64,000 bases of DNA. Origin: Heliomarina baculiformis (lineage in GTDB: Bacteria > Pseudomonadota > Alphaproteobacteria > Rhodobacterales > Rhodobacteraceae). Position 1 is the stretch's first letter. Each line of letters opens with the position of its first letter. The position numbers and the translations under genes were made by a program. Shown here piece after piece: positions 42,275-49,500 of this stretch. The stretch spans positions 361,380 through 425,379 of the forward strand of contig NZ_JAIMIC010000003.1 in NCBI RefSeq assembly GCF_019966545.1. The letters run 5' to 3'. The notes under the pieces are model-generated. The model saw only the letters and a list, made by a program, of their open reading frames with translations. It did no database searches and was not told where the DNA came from.

Positions 42275-43645
42275 CTACGGCGAACAGGTCGGCAGACCGC
42301 CCTCGAAATAATCCTCGGGGTAGATCATGGCATTGGTGATCTCGCCGACAAACTCGTCGTCGTAACGGTTAACGTATTCCCAGACGATCTCGCCCTCTGC
42401 CGTCACCTGCAGTACACGGCCCGCGTCGAATTCGGTGATCAGCAGGCCATCTTCATCGAGCAGTTCATGCTGGCCGCGGATGACCGACAGCATTTCCTGC
42501 CCCGGGCGCTCTCCGAATATCACCTCGGTCTCCCGGCTGACCGGGTCCACCACCATGATATTCGTGCTGAACGGGCTGTTCAGATCCACCTTGGCGTCGG
42601 GATAGGCGGTTCTGTAGGCATTGTTGTTAAAGACCGAAATCCGCCCGTCGGGGCGGAACTCGGGGTCGTGCGGACGCAGCCATGGTCCGGTCTGATGCCA
42701 TTTCACCCGCTTGGTCTCGGGGTCGACCACCATCACCAGATTGAGCTTGCGCATGGAGATCGCCAGATCCCCCGCCTCGAACAGGGGATAGGCATCCGCG
42801 ATCTCGGGCAACAGTTCGGCAACCTTGTTGGCATGCACCAGCTCGTTCCGGCCCGGACTGTCCGGTTCGAAACGCTCGCCCGTTGCAGTCAGCAGGGCCT
42901 CGAGCCCGCTGTCCCGCATCATCACCGGGATCGAGTTCTCCTCGATCACCCTGCCATCCTCCCCGATCCTGAGCAGCGTATCCTCCAGCATGATCCTGTT
43001 GTGCCGCGACATGGAAAACGGGGGGAAACGGTCGGGGTTTCTGTCCGTGCCCCAGAAATAGCGCCCCAAAAGCCAGTAGCCGCCGCCCCGCGCCGGCACC
43101 AGCGAATGGTGGGTCGGCTTCTCGATCCGCCAGATCAGCGCACCGCAGGCATCGAGCTTGACGGTCCCGCAATATTCGTAATTGAAGATGACCTCGCCCG
43201 ACGGGGTCGCAAGCGCGCCGTGCACATCCACCCGCAGCGGCGTGGCACGCCGACAGGGGCGGGTTTCGGCATCAGGGAAGTGCTCAGTATAATCCAGCGA
43301 CCATTTGCGCACCAAGGTGCCGTCCCGCCGGATCAGGCGGATCTGGTTTTCTCCATCAAAGAAGCCCGCCATGAAGACAAGCGCGTCGTCCTCCGGCAGG
43401 GTATTGACCGTCACCCCCTCTCCCTGACCGCGGGTCGGCTGCAGATGCTCCCCGACCGGATCGTCGCTCAGCCCGGATTCCGAGATCGTGGTAAAGGTTT
43501 CATAGGCAGTTCGCAGCTGGGCCGCCGGGAACAGGTTCAGGGCCTGCGCAATCACGCCGTAGAGGAAAGCCGCCCCCAGCACCATAATCACCGCACAGAT
43601 GATGAATATCCGTCTGGACAGCTTTTCAGAAAATTCCGGCACCAA
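42275..43645 (-). CDS. arylsulfotransferase (ASST)-like protein
   Basis: This 456-residue protein starts at a TTG (43645) behind AGGG, with a neighbouring GTG as second choice. An N-terminal hydrophobic segment at about 10-32 anchors it or directs it to the periplasm. The body resembles a beta-propeller with the ASST-type motif WLRPHDPEFRPDGRISVFNN and a C-terminal GEIVWEYVNRYDDEFVGEI. Three or four cysteines suggest disulfides. ASST-family enzymes transfer sulfate from aryl sulfates without PAPS. Relatives in exopolysaccharide loci are poorly understood. It may work together with the PAPS sulfotransferase at 34203 or be a sugar-binding propeller. Confidence 0.75.
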   Translation of the reverse strand: MVPEFSEKLSRRIFIICAVIMVLGAAFLYGVIAQALNLFPAAQLRTAYETFTTISESGLSDDPVGEHLQPTRGQGEGVTVNTLPEDDALVFMAGFFDGENQIRLIRRDGTLVRKWSLDYTEHFPDAETRPCRRATPLRVDVHGALATPSGEVIFNYEYCGTVKLDACGALIWRIEKPTHHSLVPARGGGYWLLGRYFWGTDRNPDRFPPFSMSRHNRIMLEDTLLRIGEDGRVIEENSIPVMMRDSGLEALLTATGERFEPDSPGRNELVHANKVAELLPEIADAYPLFEAGDLAISMRKLNLVMVVDPETKRVKWHQTGPWLRPHDPEFRPDGRISVFNNNAYRTAYPDAKVDLNSPFSTNIMVVDPVSRETEVIFGERPGQEMLSVIRGQHELLDEDGLLITEFDAGRVLQVTAEGEIVWEYVNRYDDEFVGEITNAMIYPEDYFEGGLPTCSP

Positions 43646-43911
43646 GAATATACCCTGCTCAAAATGATCTTGATGACAGGCTACAATAGAAAACGGGTTC
43701 TGAAAGATATTTGTAAAAGGAAATTAGGCACATGGCCCGCCCGCCCCCGGCTGCCCGATTCATGTGCGCCCGCTTCATGCCCCCGGGACAACGCTTTCGG
43801 ATTTCACGCCGGGCGACGGGGCGGGCAGGCCCTTTCGGTCTGGACAATCCCGAACCCGCATGGCCTTTCTGGGCAGATACGACCTGATCCCCACGAACGG
43901 AAAGCATCCCC
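43646..43911. promoter_or_regulatory. divergent intergenic region
   Basis: This 266-base gap separates the ASST-like gene (minus) from the lipoprotein gene (plus). It is AT-rich near 43660-43730 and GC-rich afterwards. Small frames across it show no family features and are not called. Promoters for both neighbours must lie here but were not resolved. Confidence 0.3.
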
Positions 43912-44820
43912 TTGAGCAAGAAGATCCTCGCACTGGCTCTCTTGGCTTTCGGCGGCTGTTCTTCCGCGCCCGGGGACAGGCTGGTTCATATCGGTACCTT
44001 TAATTGGGACAGCCCGTCCTTTACCGGCCTCTCCGGTCTTGAAATCACCGATGACGGGGCCGGTTTCCTTGCCATTAGCGACCGTGGCTGGTTCATGAGC
44101 GGCCGGTTCGAACGCGAGGAAGACCGGATATCAGGGGTTCTCCTCGACCGGCTTCTGCCCATTCTCGGTCAGGACAATCTCCCGGTTGCGGCCCGCCGCC
44201 TCGGCGACTGGTCCGATGCCGAGGGGCTGGCGCTGGCCCCCGACGGCACCTACTGGATCTCTTTCGAACGCTGGGCGCGTGTGGCCCGCTACACGGCACC
44301 GGACCAGCCCGCCCAGTGGATCCGCGACCACCCGAGCTTTTACAAGCAGCGCCACAACCGCCAGCTCGAAGCCCTTGCCCTGCATCCCGACGGCACGCTT
44401 TTCACCCTGCCCGAGCAGCCCTTCAAGAAGGGTTTTCCGCTCTACCGGCTGGATGGAGAGACATGGAGTATCGCGGGCCGCCTGCCGAAACGGAACGGGT
44501 TTGCCATTGTCGGCGCAGATTTCGACGCGACGGGGCAGCTCTACCTGCTGGAACGCAAGCTGTTCCTCGGCCTCTGGTGGCAGAACCGGATCCGGCGCGT
44601 CGATCCGCAGGATCTCTCCCGCGACGAGATCCTCTGGACCGGGGGGCTGGGCGAATACAACAATATCGAAGGCATCTCGATCTGGTATGACGAGACAGGC
44701 CTTCGAATGACCCTTGTCTCCGACAATAACGGCAGCAAGAAAGAACTCACCCAGTTCGTCGAGTACCGGCTCGAGCCATCCTCACCGGTCCCGCCCGTGG
44801 TGGCTGTCGCAGACCAATAG
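43912..44820 (+). CDS. lipoprotein with the esterase-like domain of the phytase family
   Basis: This 302-residue protein starts with TTG at 43912 behind CGGAAAG. A lipobox LAFGGC ends at Cys16, so it is a lipoprotein. The body matches the phytase-esterase-like domain (PF13449 type): FTGLSGLEITDDGAGFLAISDRG, then WSDAEGLALAPDGTYWISFE, QLEALALHPDGTLF and YNNIEGISIWYDE, which are the recurring blades of a beta-propeller. The reaction of this family is not settled. It is convergent with the GT gene at 44822, with one base between the two stops. An association with cell-surface handling of a phosphate or ester is possible. Confidence 0.8.
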   Translation: MSKKILALALLAFGGCSSAPGDRLVHIGTFNWDSPSFTGLSGLEITDDGAGFLAISDRGWFMSGRFEREEDRISGVLLDRLLPILGQDNLPVAARRLGDWSDAEGLALAPDGTYWISFERWARVARYTAPDQPAQWIRDHPSFYKQRHNRQLEALALHPDGTLFTLPEQPFKKGFPLYRLDGETWSIAGRLPKRNGFAIVGADFDATGQLYLLERKLFLGLWWQNRIRRVDPQDLSRDEILWTGGLGEYNNIEGISIWYDETGLRMTLVSDNNGSKKELTQFVEYRLEPSSPVPPVVAVADQ

Positions 44821-44821
44821 C

Positions 44822-46006
44822 TCAGAGCACCCCGGCCTGCCCCATCACCTTTTGGAAACGGGCAATGAACCAGTCTTCGCTCAGCGCCTCGCGCAGCCTC
44901 TGGCGGGCGGTGTCCGCGATGCGGCGGCGGGCGCTTTCATCGGCCAGATAAGGCGTTACTACCTCTTCCAGGTCGGAATAGTCCCAAGCCACCGGCAGAT
45001 AGGTCTCGCCCGGCACGAAAAGATCGGGGGCGGTCGTTACATGCGACATATCCGGCTTTATCAACAGGCAGCCACAAAGGATGGCCTCGAAATCCCGCCA
45101 GCACAGCTCGCCATAGCCATAGGGGCTGACGCAGATCCGGCTGCGCAGCATCTCGCCGTAATATTCCGATGGCGGCACCCGGTCCGTCGGCGCATGCACC
45201 CGAAAGCGGTCTGCCAGCGCGTCGATCGCCTGTACCGCCGCATCGCGCATCTCGAAAGTCCAGAAATGTTCCGGCACGCTGGCCCGGCACAGGATATCGA
45301 AGGCGCGCGCCTCAGGGGGGTCTTCGGGCAGATCCTGCGCGAGGTAAAAGATCTTGTCGTCCAGCGCGATGCTCCACCCCAGCAAGATCTTATGCCGCTC
45401 GCTCTCTGCCAGCTCCCCGGAATGGGGAATGATGTTATCTTCGAAAGACACGCCATACACACGGCTGGCGTAATCGGTCAGGTTGGATTTCCCGACCATC
45501 TTCTGCCCGTACATGGCCAGATCGCTGTAATGATGTTTCTTGATGTAAGCATCCGACAGGGCGATCACCTCGTTCCAGAGCACGGACTGATCGTCATCCC
45601 CGTCAAAGACCACAGCCCTTGCCCCGACCTCTCGCGCCAGGCCAAAGATATGACGCGCCAGCGCACCCGCCTCTTCCGCCGGGGTCCTGAAAACCAGCTT
45701 CAGCCCGACCGCGTGATATCCTTCGAGATCGGTGCGGGTCAGATCCGCGGCATCCGCCACGCTCATAAAGGAAAAATGGAGACCGGTCGCCGAGGCGATC
45801 TGCCGGCGAAAGCGCCGCAGCGGGGCGAATTGCTCTTCGCTGGTATAGGCCCCCCCGTCGCTGATCAGCAGCATGTGGCGGGTGGGCTGGGCCGAAAAAC
45901 GCGCCGACAGGCGGGCGATCCCCTCCCCGGCCTTGCTGCCGGCAAGATACCCTTCGGCCTGACGCCGCTTGCGCAGTAAATCGGACGGAATACCTGTCTT
46001 GGTCAT
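44822..46006 (-). CDS. glycosyltransferase-like protein (GT1/exostosin type)
   Basis: This 394-residue protein has no clear N-terminal signature, but the C-terminal block VSPYGYGELCWRDFEAILCG followed by KPDMSHVTTAPDLFVPGETY matches the donor-site region of exostosin-like and Glyco_trans_1_2 proteins. The N-terminal half contains the strand LLISDGGAYTSEEQF and the acidic motif VVFDGDDDQSVLW. No signal peptide is seen, so it would act in the cytoplasm. It sits between the lipoprotein gene and the replication module and is the last polysaccharide gene before it. Assignment as a transferase is reasonable; the sugar is unknown. Confidence 0.65.
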   Translation of the reverse strand: MTKTGIPSDLLRKRRQAEGYLAGSKAGEGIARLSARFSAQPTRHMLLISDGGAYTSEEQFAPLRRFRRQIASATGLHFSFMSVADAADLTRTDLEGYHAVGLKLVFRTPAEEAGALARHIFGLAREVGARAVVFDGDDDQSVLWNEVIALSDAYIKKHHYSDLAMYGQKMVGKSNLTDYASRVYGVSFEDNIIPHSGELAESERHKILLGWSIALDDKIFYLAQDLPEDPPEARAFDILCRASVPEHFWTFEMRDAAVQAIDALADRFRVHAPTDRVPPSEYYGEMLRSRICVSPYGYGELCWRDFEAILCGCLLIKPDMSHVTTAPDLFVPGETYLPVAWDYSDLEEVVTPYLADESARRRIADTARQRLREALSEDWFIARFQKVMGQAGVL

Positions 46007-46155
46007 TTTATGTATCTTCCCTGCCCGTCATAGAAATTCAAATCGTTATATGAGGCAAAAACCCCTCACTTCCTCTACTGGATCGCCCTGCCCCACTCCA
46101 CTGATTTAAGCCCCTGCGACGGGGGACGTGGTTTCAACGCATCGCTTTCAGGCAG

Positions 46156-47217
46156 TCAGGGCCGGCCGCGCCGCTCGAACCATTTCCGGCAAAAGCCGAC
46201 AAAGGCTTTGTCCGGGCTTTTCGGCGCATCAAGTCCGCCCTCGGACATCCACGACCGCCATTCCTGTTCCAGATGATAGACGTCCCATCCCGGCGCCACC
46301 TCTCGTGCCTTGGCATGGGCGTTCGAGGACAGGCGCACCATCCGCACCGCCTCTTCCGGGACAACCTCGCGCGGCATGGTGTTGCGGTTTCGGAAGAGCA
46401 CGAAGTTTCCCTCGAGCCGCACCGCGTAATCGGGCATGTGATCGTGGCTTTCATCCTGATCGACAATCGCCGCCACCAGTCGTTTGAATTCCCGCCCCGT
46501 CGAGGAGGACCCGCATTTGCGCTGCAACATCTCGAGCGAGATCTTCCATTCCTTCTGGCGGCCGCAATGCTTGCGCGCGATTTCATAGATGCGCCGTTCC
46601 AGCGGCTTGCGCAGGCGAAAGTAATTGCGGTGCAGGGTCAGCACCTCGCGCGCCTCGATCGCATTGAACACCCAGTCCGAAAGCTGGATCTCGATCTCCT
46701 GCATCCGCCCGTCGCGGGTTTCGCGTACGATCCGGGCCCGGTCGATGATCGAGAACAGATCAAGCTGTTCGGTGCCCCCCGTAACAATATTGGTTTCGAT
46801 CTGGGTGCCCTGCAATCGCACCAAAGCGCTTTTCAGAGCCTCGTATCCGCGCCCGTCCGTTACCCTGTTGGTCGCCTTGAGCAAGTCATAGGCCTTGAGC
46901 TTGATGGTGCGGGAAACCTTCTGCCCCTCGTTCAGCGCGGCAATGATCTGGCTGATGCAATAGATCAGCACATCCCTGTCATGGATCGTCGCCAAACCCT
47001 CGCTCGACGGACGTACCTCAAGGTAGTTCTTGCCAGTCTTGTCCTCATAGCGCCGCACGCGACGGTCAGGCTTGGTCGATAGCGAAAAGATAGGATGCGC
47101 CATCGACGCCATGTCGCCCTTGGGCGCGGCATCGAAGATATCGCAGACAAAGAAATCCGCCTGCTCTTGGCGATCCGGCAAAAGCGGCGAGCGCTCTGCG
47201 GGTAGTATCTCGGTCAC
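46156..47217 (-). CDS. repA: RPA-family (RepA-I) plasmid replication initiator
   Basis: The protein has 353 residues if translation begins at the GTG at 47217, which follows AGGGGCAGGA. A longer frame opens at 47277 inside the iterons. The conserved start region ADFFVCDIFDAAPKGDMASM and HPIFSLSTKPDRRVRRYE is typical of RPA (PF10134) initiators, known in Rhodobacterales as RepA-I replicons. The middle and C-terminal parts carry winged-helix-like DNA-binding segments, including RPLERRIYEIARKHCG-like residues. It would bind the six 18-bp iterons just upstream, which also overlap its own 5' end, so it is probably autoregulated. parB and parA lie upstream on the same strand. Confidence 0.92.
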   Translation of the reverse strand: MTEILPAERSPLLPDRQEQADFFVCDIFDAAPKGDMASMAHPIFSLSTKPDRRVRRYEDKTGKNYLEVRPSSEGLATIHDRDVLIYCISQIIAALNEGQKVSRTIKLKAYDLLKATNRVTDGRGYEALKSALVRLQGTQIETNIVTGGTEQLDLFSIIDRARIVRETRDGRMQEIEIQLSDWVFNAIEAREVLTLHRNYFRLRKPLERRIYEIARKHCGRQKEWKISLEMLQRKCGSSSTGREFKRLVAAIVDQDESHDHMPDYAVRLEGNFVLFRNRNTMPREVVPEEAVRMVRLSSNAHAKAREVAPGWDVYHLEQEWRSWMSEGGLDAPKSPDKAFVGFCRKWFERRGRP

Positions 47218-47232
47218 GTCCTGCCCCTGCTC

Positions 47233-47380
47233 TTTCGTGATTTCACCCACACTTGGCAGTCTTTCGTGATTCCACACACAAGGTCAAGCTTTTCGTGATT
47301 TCACCCACGCCCCAACAGTTTCGTGATTTCACCCACGTTTGCTTGTGACTCCACCCACGATCTTTCGTGACTCTACACAC
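47233..47380. repeat. oriV: replication origin iterons, six 18-bp direct repeats
   Basis: Six direct copies of an 18-base iteron, consensus TTTCGTGATTTCACCCAC, start at 47233, 47262, 47291, 47319, 47341 and 47363. The start-to-start distances are 29, 29, 28, 22 and 22 bases. The last two copies are the most divergent. They sit directly ahead of repA and reach into its possible 5' end. RepA binding to the iterons is the expected way to start and limit replication. The spacing change from 29 to 22 separates two groups of three. Confidence 0.9.
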
Positions 47381-47547
47381 GAGCTGAAAACATAAATCGT
47401 TTGTTGCCAATTACTTAATTAAATAGGAATGGGCGTAACACATACTTAACAAATTTTAACACACCAAAGAGGGCACGATCCGTACACAAGCTGTACACCC
47501 CCTGTGCATCGCCAAGGGCAGGATTGGCTTAGAAAAGAGCTGAAAGC
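47381..47547. other. AT-rich DNA unwinding region next to the iterons
   Basis: This 167-base stretch adjoins the iterons and contains the most AT-rich part of the origin at about 47385-47465, including a TTAATTAAAT run. It suits the DNA-unwinding element. A perfect inverted repeat, GTACA-CAAGC-TGTAC at 47482-47496, lies further on and might be an operator. It ends at the parB-like stop codon. Confidence 0.55.
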
Positions 47548-48135
47548 TCAGTTTGAGGCGTCACACATCACCTTGACCTCGATCCGGAGAGCCTCACCCA
47601 GAAGCGGAGAAATCACCTTGGTCGCAAGACCGATATCAAGGGGATCATACCAGCCTTTCAGTCGAGCCATTTCCTCGCCACTGATCTTGAGAGCAATGCG
47701 TAGGGTCTCTCCACCTTTGACCGGTTCGGGAATGCTGGGCTTTGATTTGCCCCCGATCTGCACCTTGAACCGGGCCATCGCCTTCTTGCGCGCGGCATAG
47801 AGCAAATCGTCGACGCTTACCCCCAACTCTTCGGCAAGGTCCTGAACCCGTTTCGACAGGGGTTTGCCCAGATGCACGATCCGGCTCACGATTTCTGCCT
47901 CCTCCGGGGCGGGTTCCTCGGGCTTGGCTACGGCTTTCCTGGGCCCGGGCTTTTTCCGCGGTTTCGGGGTGGAGACAGCCGGTTCAGGCACTTTTTCCAC
48001 GCCAACCGATGGTGTATCAGGCCCTAATATAGGGGCTTCTGGCACTGGATCAGGTTTGGTCTGGATTTCCCGAGTGCGAAAATATTGCTCGTCCGAGCCC
48101 TTGAGTTGCAGCGGAACACGCTTTCTGCGGGTCAT
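47548..48135 (-). CDS. parB: ParB-like plasmid partition protein, RepA-I type
   Basis: This 195-residue basic protein follows parA with a four-base overlap (ATGA) and precedes repA, the gene order of RepA-I plasmids. The N-terminal 70 residues are low-complexity, rich in Pro, Lys and Glu. The middle has SKRVQDLAEELGVSVDDLLY, which looks like a helix-turn-helix, and the C-terminus from about 130 is predicted alpha/beta. It lacks the canonical ParB nuclease motif, as do other small centromere-binding partners of ParA. It is the best candidate to bind the 8-bp phased array at 48925-49100. The name follows context, not sequence identity to a studied protein. Confidence 0.7.
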   Translation of the reverse strand: MTRRKRVPLQLKGSDEQYFRTREIQTKPDPVPEAPILGPDTPSVGVEKVPEPAVSTPKPRKKPGPRKAVAKPEEPAPEEAEIVSRIVHLGKPLSKRVQDLAEELGVSVDDLLYAARKKAMARFKVQIGGKSKPSIPEPVKGGETLRIALKISGEEMARLKGWYDPLDIGLATKVISPLLGEALRIEVKVMCDASN

Positions 48136-48887
48136 TTCTCTTCCTCCACGATGGCGAGACAGAGCGACAGGAACTCGTCCATCTCGGCGAGCGCATCACG
48201 CAGATGCTTTGGGTTCTTGAAGAATTGTTCCTTGCGACGCTGGTCCGAAGAGATCATCCGGCCCAGCAGCCCCTCTTCATCCATACGCCGATAGGCATCG
48301 CGCTGCTGGATATAACGGGGAAGGATGCGCAGCTTTTCCTCCGGCGGCGCGGCCCCGTCCCCCACCAGCTTGTTGGCGCGTGCATACAGCATCACCCGCG
48401 CTTCGGTCTTGGTGGGTTTGCTGCCCACCCGGTTGATCGCGGCGCGAAAGGCCGGGAGTTGCGACGGATCATCGACCCGGGCGCGCATCCGGTACATCCA
48501 GTTGGCCGTGCCAATGGCGGTCGAGAGATCACTGGTCGAGGGCTGGATCGGACAAAGCACCAGATCGGAAACCGTGGCCAGAAGATCGTGCAGCTCCGAG
48601 GCATCGCCGGGCGTGTCGACGATGAACAGGTCGATATCGCCTTCTTCGTCGAGATCCAGCACGATATCGCGGGCCTCTTCCGGGTTCAGCGTCTTGAAAC
48701 CGGCGATATCCTCGGCCCAGTTATCGGCCTCAGCCGCCCTGCCCGCCCATTGCACAAGGTTCTCGGTCTTATCGGTATCGAGAAACCCGGCGTTGATGCC
48801 GCGCGCCTCGGCGGCGCTTAGCAGACCGCGGGCAATCGTCGATTTCCCGGCGCCGCCCTTCTGGTTGATCAAAGTGATGACGCGCAT
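48132..48887 (-). CDS. parA: ParA-type partition ATPase
   Basis: The protein has 251 residues from the ATG at 48887. An in-frame ATG at 48956 would add 23 residues encoded across the repeat array and is rejected. The deviant Walker A box LINQKGGAGKSTIA is at about 5-18, and the conserved D-T-P-G of the switch region occurs in LFIVDTPGDASELHDLL. This is a MinD/ParA-type ATPase that moves plasmid copies apart. It overlaps parB by four bases. Its promoter must lie within or next to the 8-bp array, so partition proteins binding there would also control parAB. Confidence 0.92.
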   Translation of the reverse strand: MRVITLINQKGGAGKSTIARGLLSAAEARGINAGFLDTDKTENLVQWAGRAAEADNWAEDIAGFKTLNPEEARDIVLDLDEEGDIDLFIVDTPGDASELHDLLATVSDLVLCPIQPSTSDLSTAIGTANWMYRMRARVDDPSQLPAFRAAINRVGSKPTKTEARVMLYARANKLVGDGAAPPEEKLRILPRYIQQRDAYRRMDEEGLLGRMISSDQRRKEQFFKNPKHLRDALAEMDEFLSLCLAIVEEEK

Positions 48888-48924
48888 GCTGTGGATGTCC
48901 CCGAAGCCAGTATGGCAAGTAAAA

Positions 48925-49100
48925 GTGTAAAGATGCTGAAATGTATAAGTGAACACGTGTCGATGTGTAAACGTGAAAAAATGTAAAAGTGCAATAGTGT
49001 CGATGTGCGCCTAGGTCTCAGTGTGTTTTTGTAAAAATGCTCTTATGTTCTCGTGTATTAATGTAAGTTTGTAAAATAGTATTTATGTAAAAATGCACTA
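48925..49100. repeat. parS: exactly 8-bp-phased array, candidate parS centromere
   Basis: Twenty-two consecutive eight-base units run from 48925 to 49100 without a single base of slippage. Each starts with RTG or a close variant, consensus RTGTAAAA. Eighteen units begin with ATG or GTG, two begin with TTG, one with AGG and one with TAG. The rest of each unit varies, so this is a phased set of short binding sites and not a simple tandem duplication. It ends 37 bases before the parA start. Ribbon-helix-helix partition proteins bind comparable short, regularly spaced repeats, so a centromere plus parAB operator is the likely role. Confidence 0.8.
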
Positions 49101-49500
49101 TTTTTCCCGCCACAAGGGGCGAGGATTTAGTGGCGCTATACGGAGTGTGAAAACGATCTCAATGACGTCTCAATGGCGGCGTGAGGCTCCCTAGATGGGG
49201 TTCCTTACTGCCTGTTGAGCCGTTGTCTTCTCCTGTGACTGTATGCAGACGTTTCGAAAGGCTCAAGGTTCGTATGAAGCGCTGAAAGGTCTCGGGAGAG
49301 CATATTTCTGGCGAGATTTTATGCAGGCATGAAGGCGATATATCCGGTAGAACGTGCCCGCCAAACGAAATGTGTCATCATGCCTGTCGGAAATCGAAGA
49401 TGTGAAGATGTATTGTGCTGGGGGAGAGTACAAAGAGCCGACGCCGTGAGTATGGTCCGCTCTGGGGGACCCCGCCCGGCGATGCCGGGCAGGGTGGGGA
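49101..49500. other. 400-base non-coding stretch with a terminal hairpin
   Basis: This gap lies between the phased array and the end of the RTX gene. Short frames here have no family features. The only structure noted is the hairpin at 49474-49490. It probably separates the partition locus from the convergently oriented end of the RTX gene. Confidence 0.4.
49474..49490 (-). terminator. hairpin behind the RTX gene
   Basis: A seven-base-pair stem, GCCCGGC with GCCGGGC, closes a three-base loop eleven bases beyond the RTX stop codon (49501 end). Flanking C and G runs could extend it. No T-tract follows on the minus strand. It is a plausible terminator for the RTX transcript. Confidence 0.45.

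Noticed and set aside
47233-47380. The repeats at the origin as a possible CRISPR array
   Set aside because: Repeats are 18 bases with gaps of 4-11 bases, no unique spacers of constant length, and no cas genes. They fit iterons.
48888-48956. An N-terminal extension of ParA encoded across the phased array
   Set aside because: The ATG at 48887 puts the Walker box at the usual distance from the start. The extra codons coincide with the 8-bp repeats.
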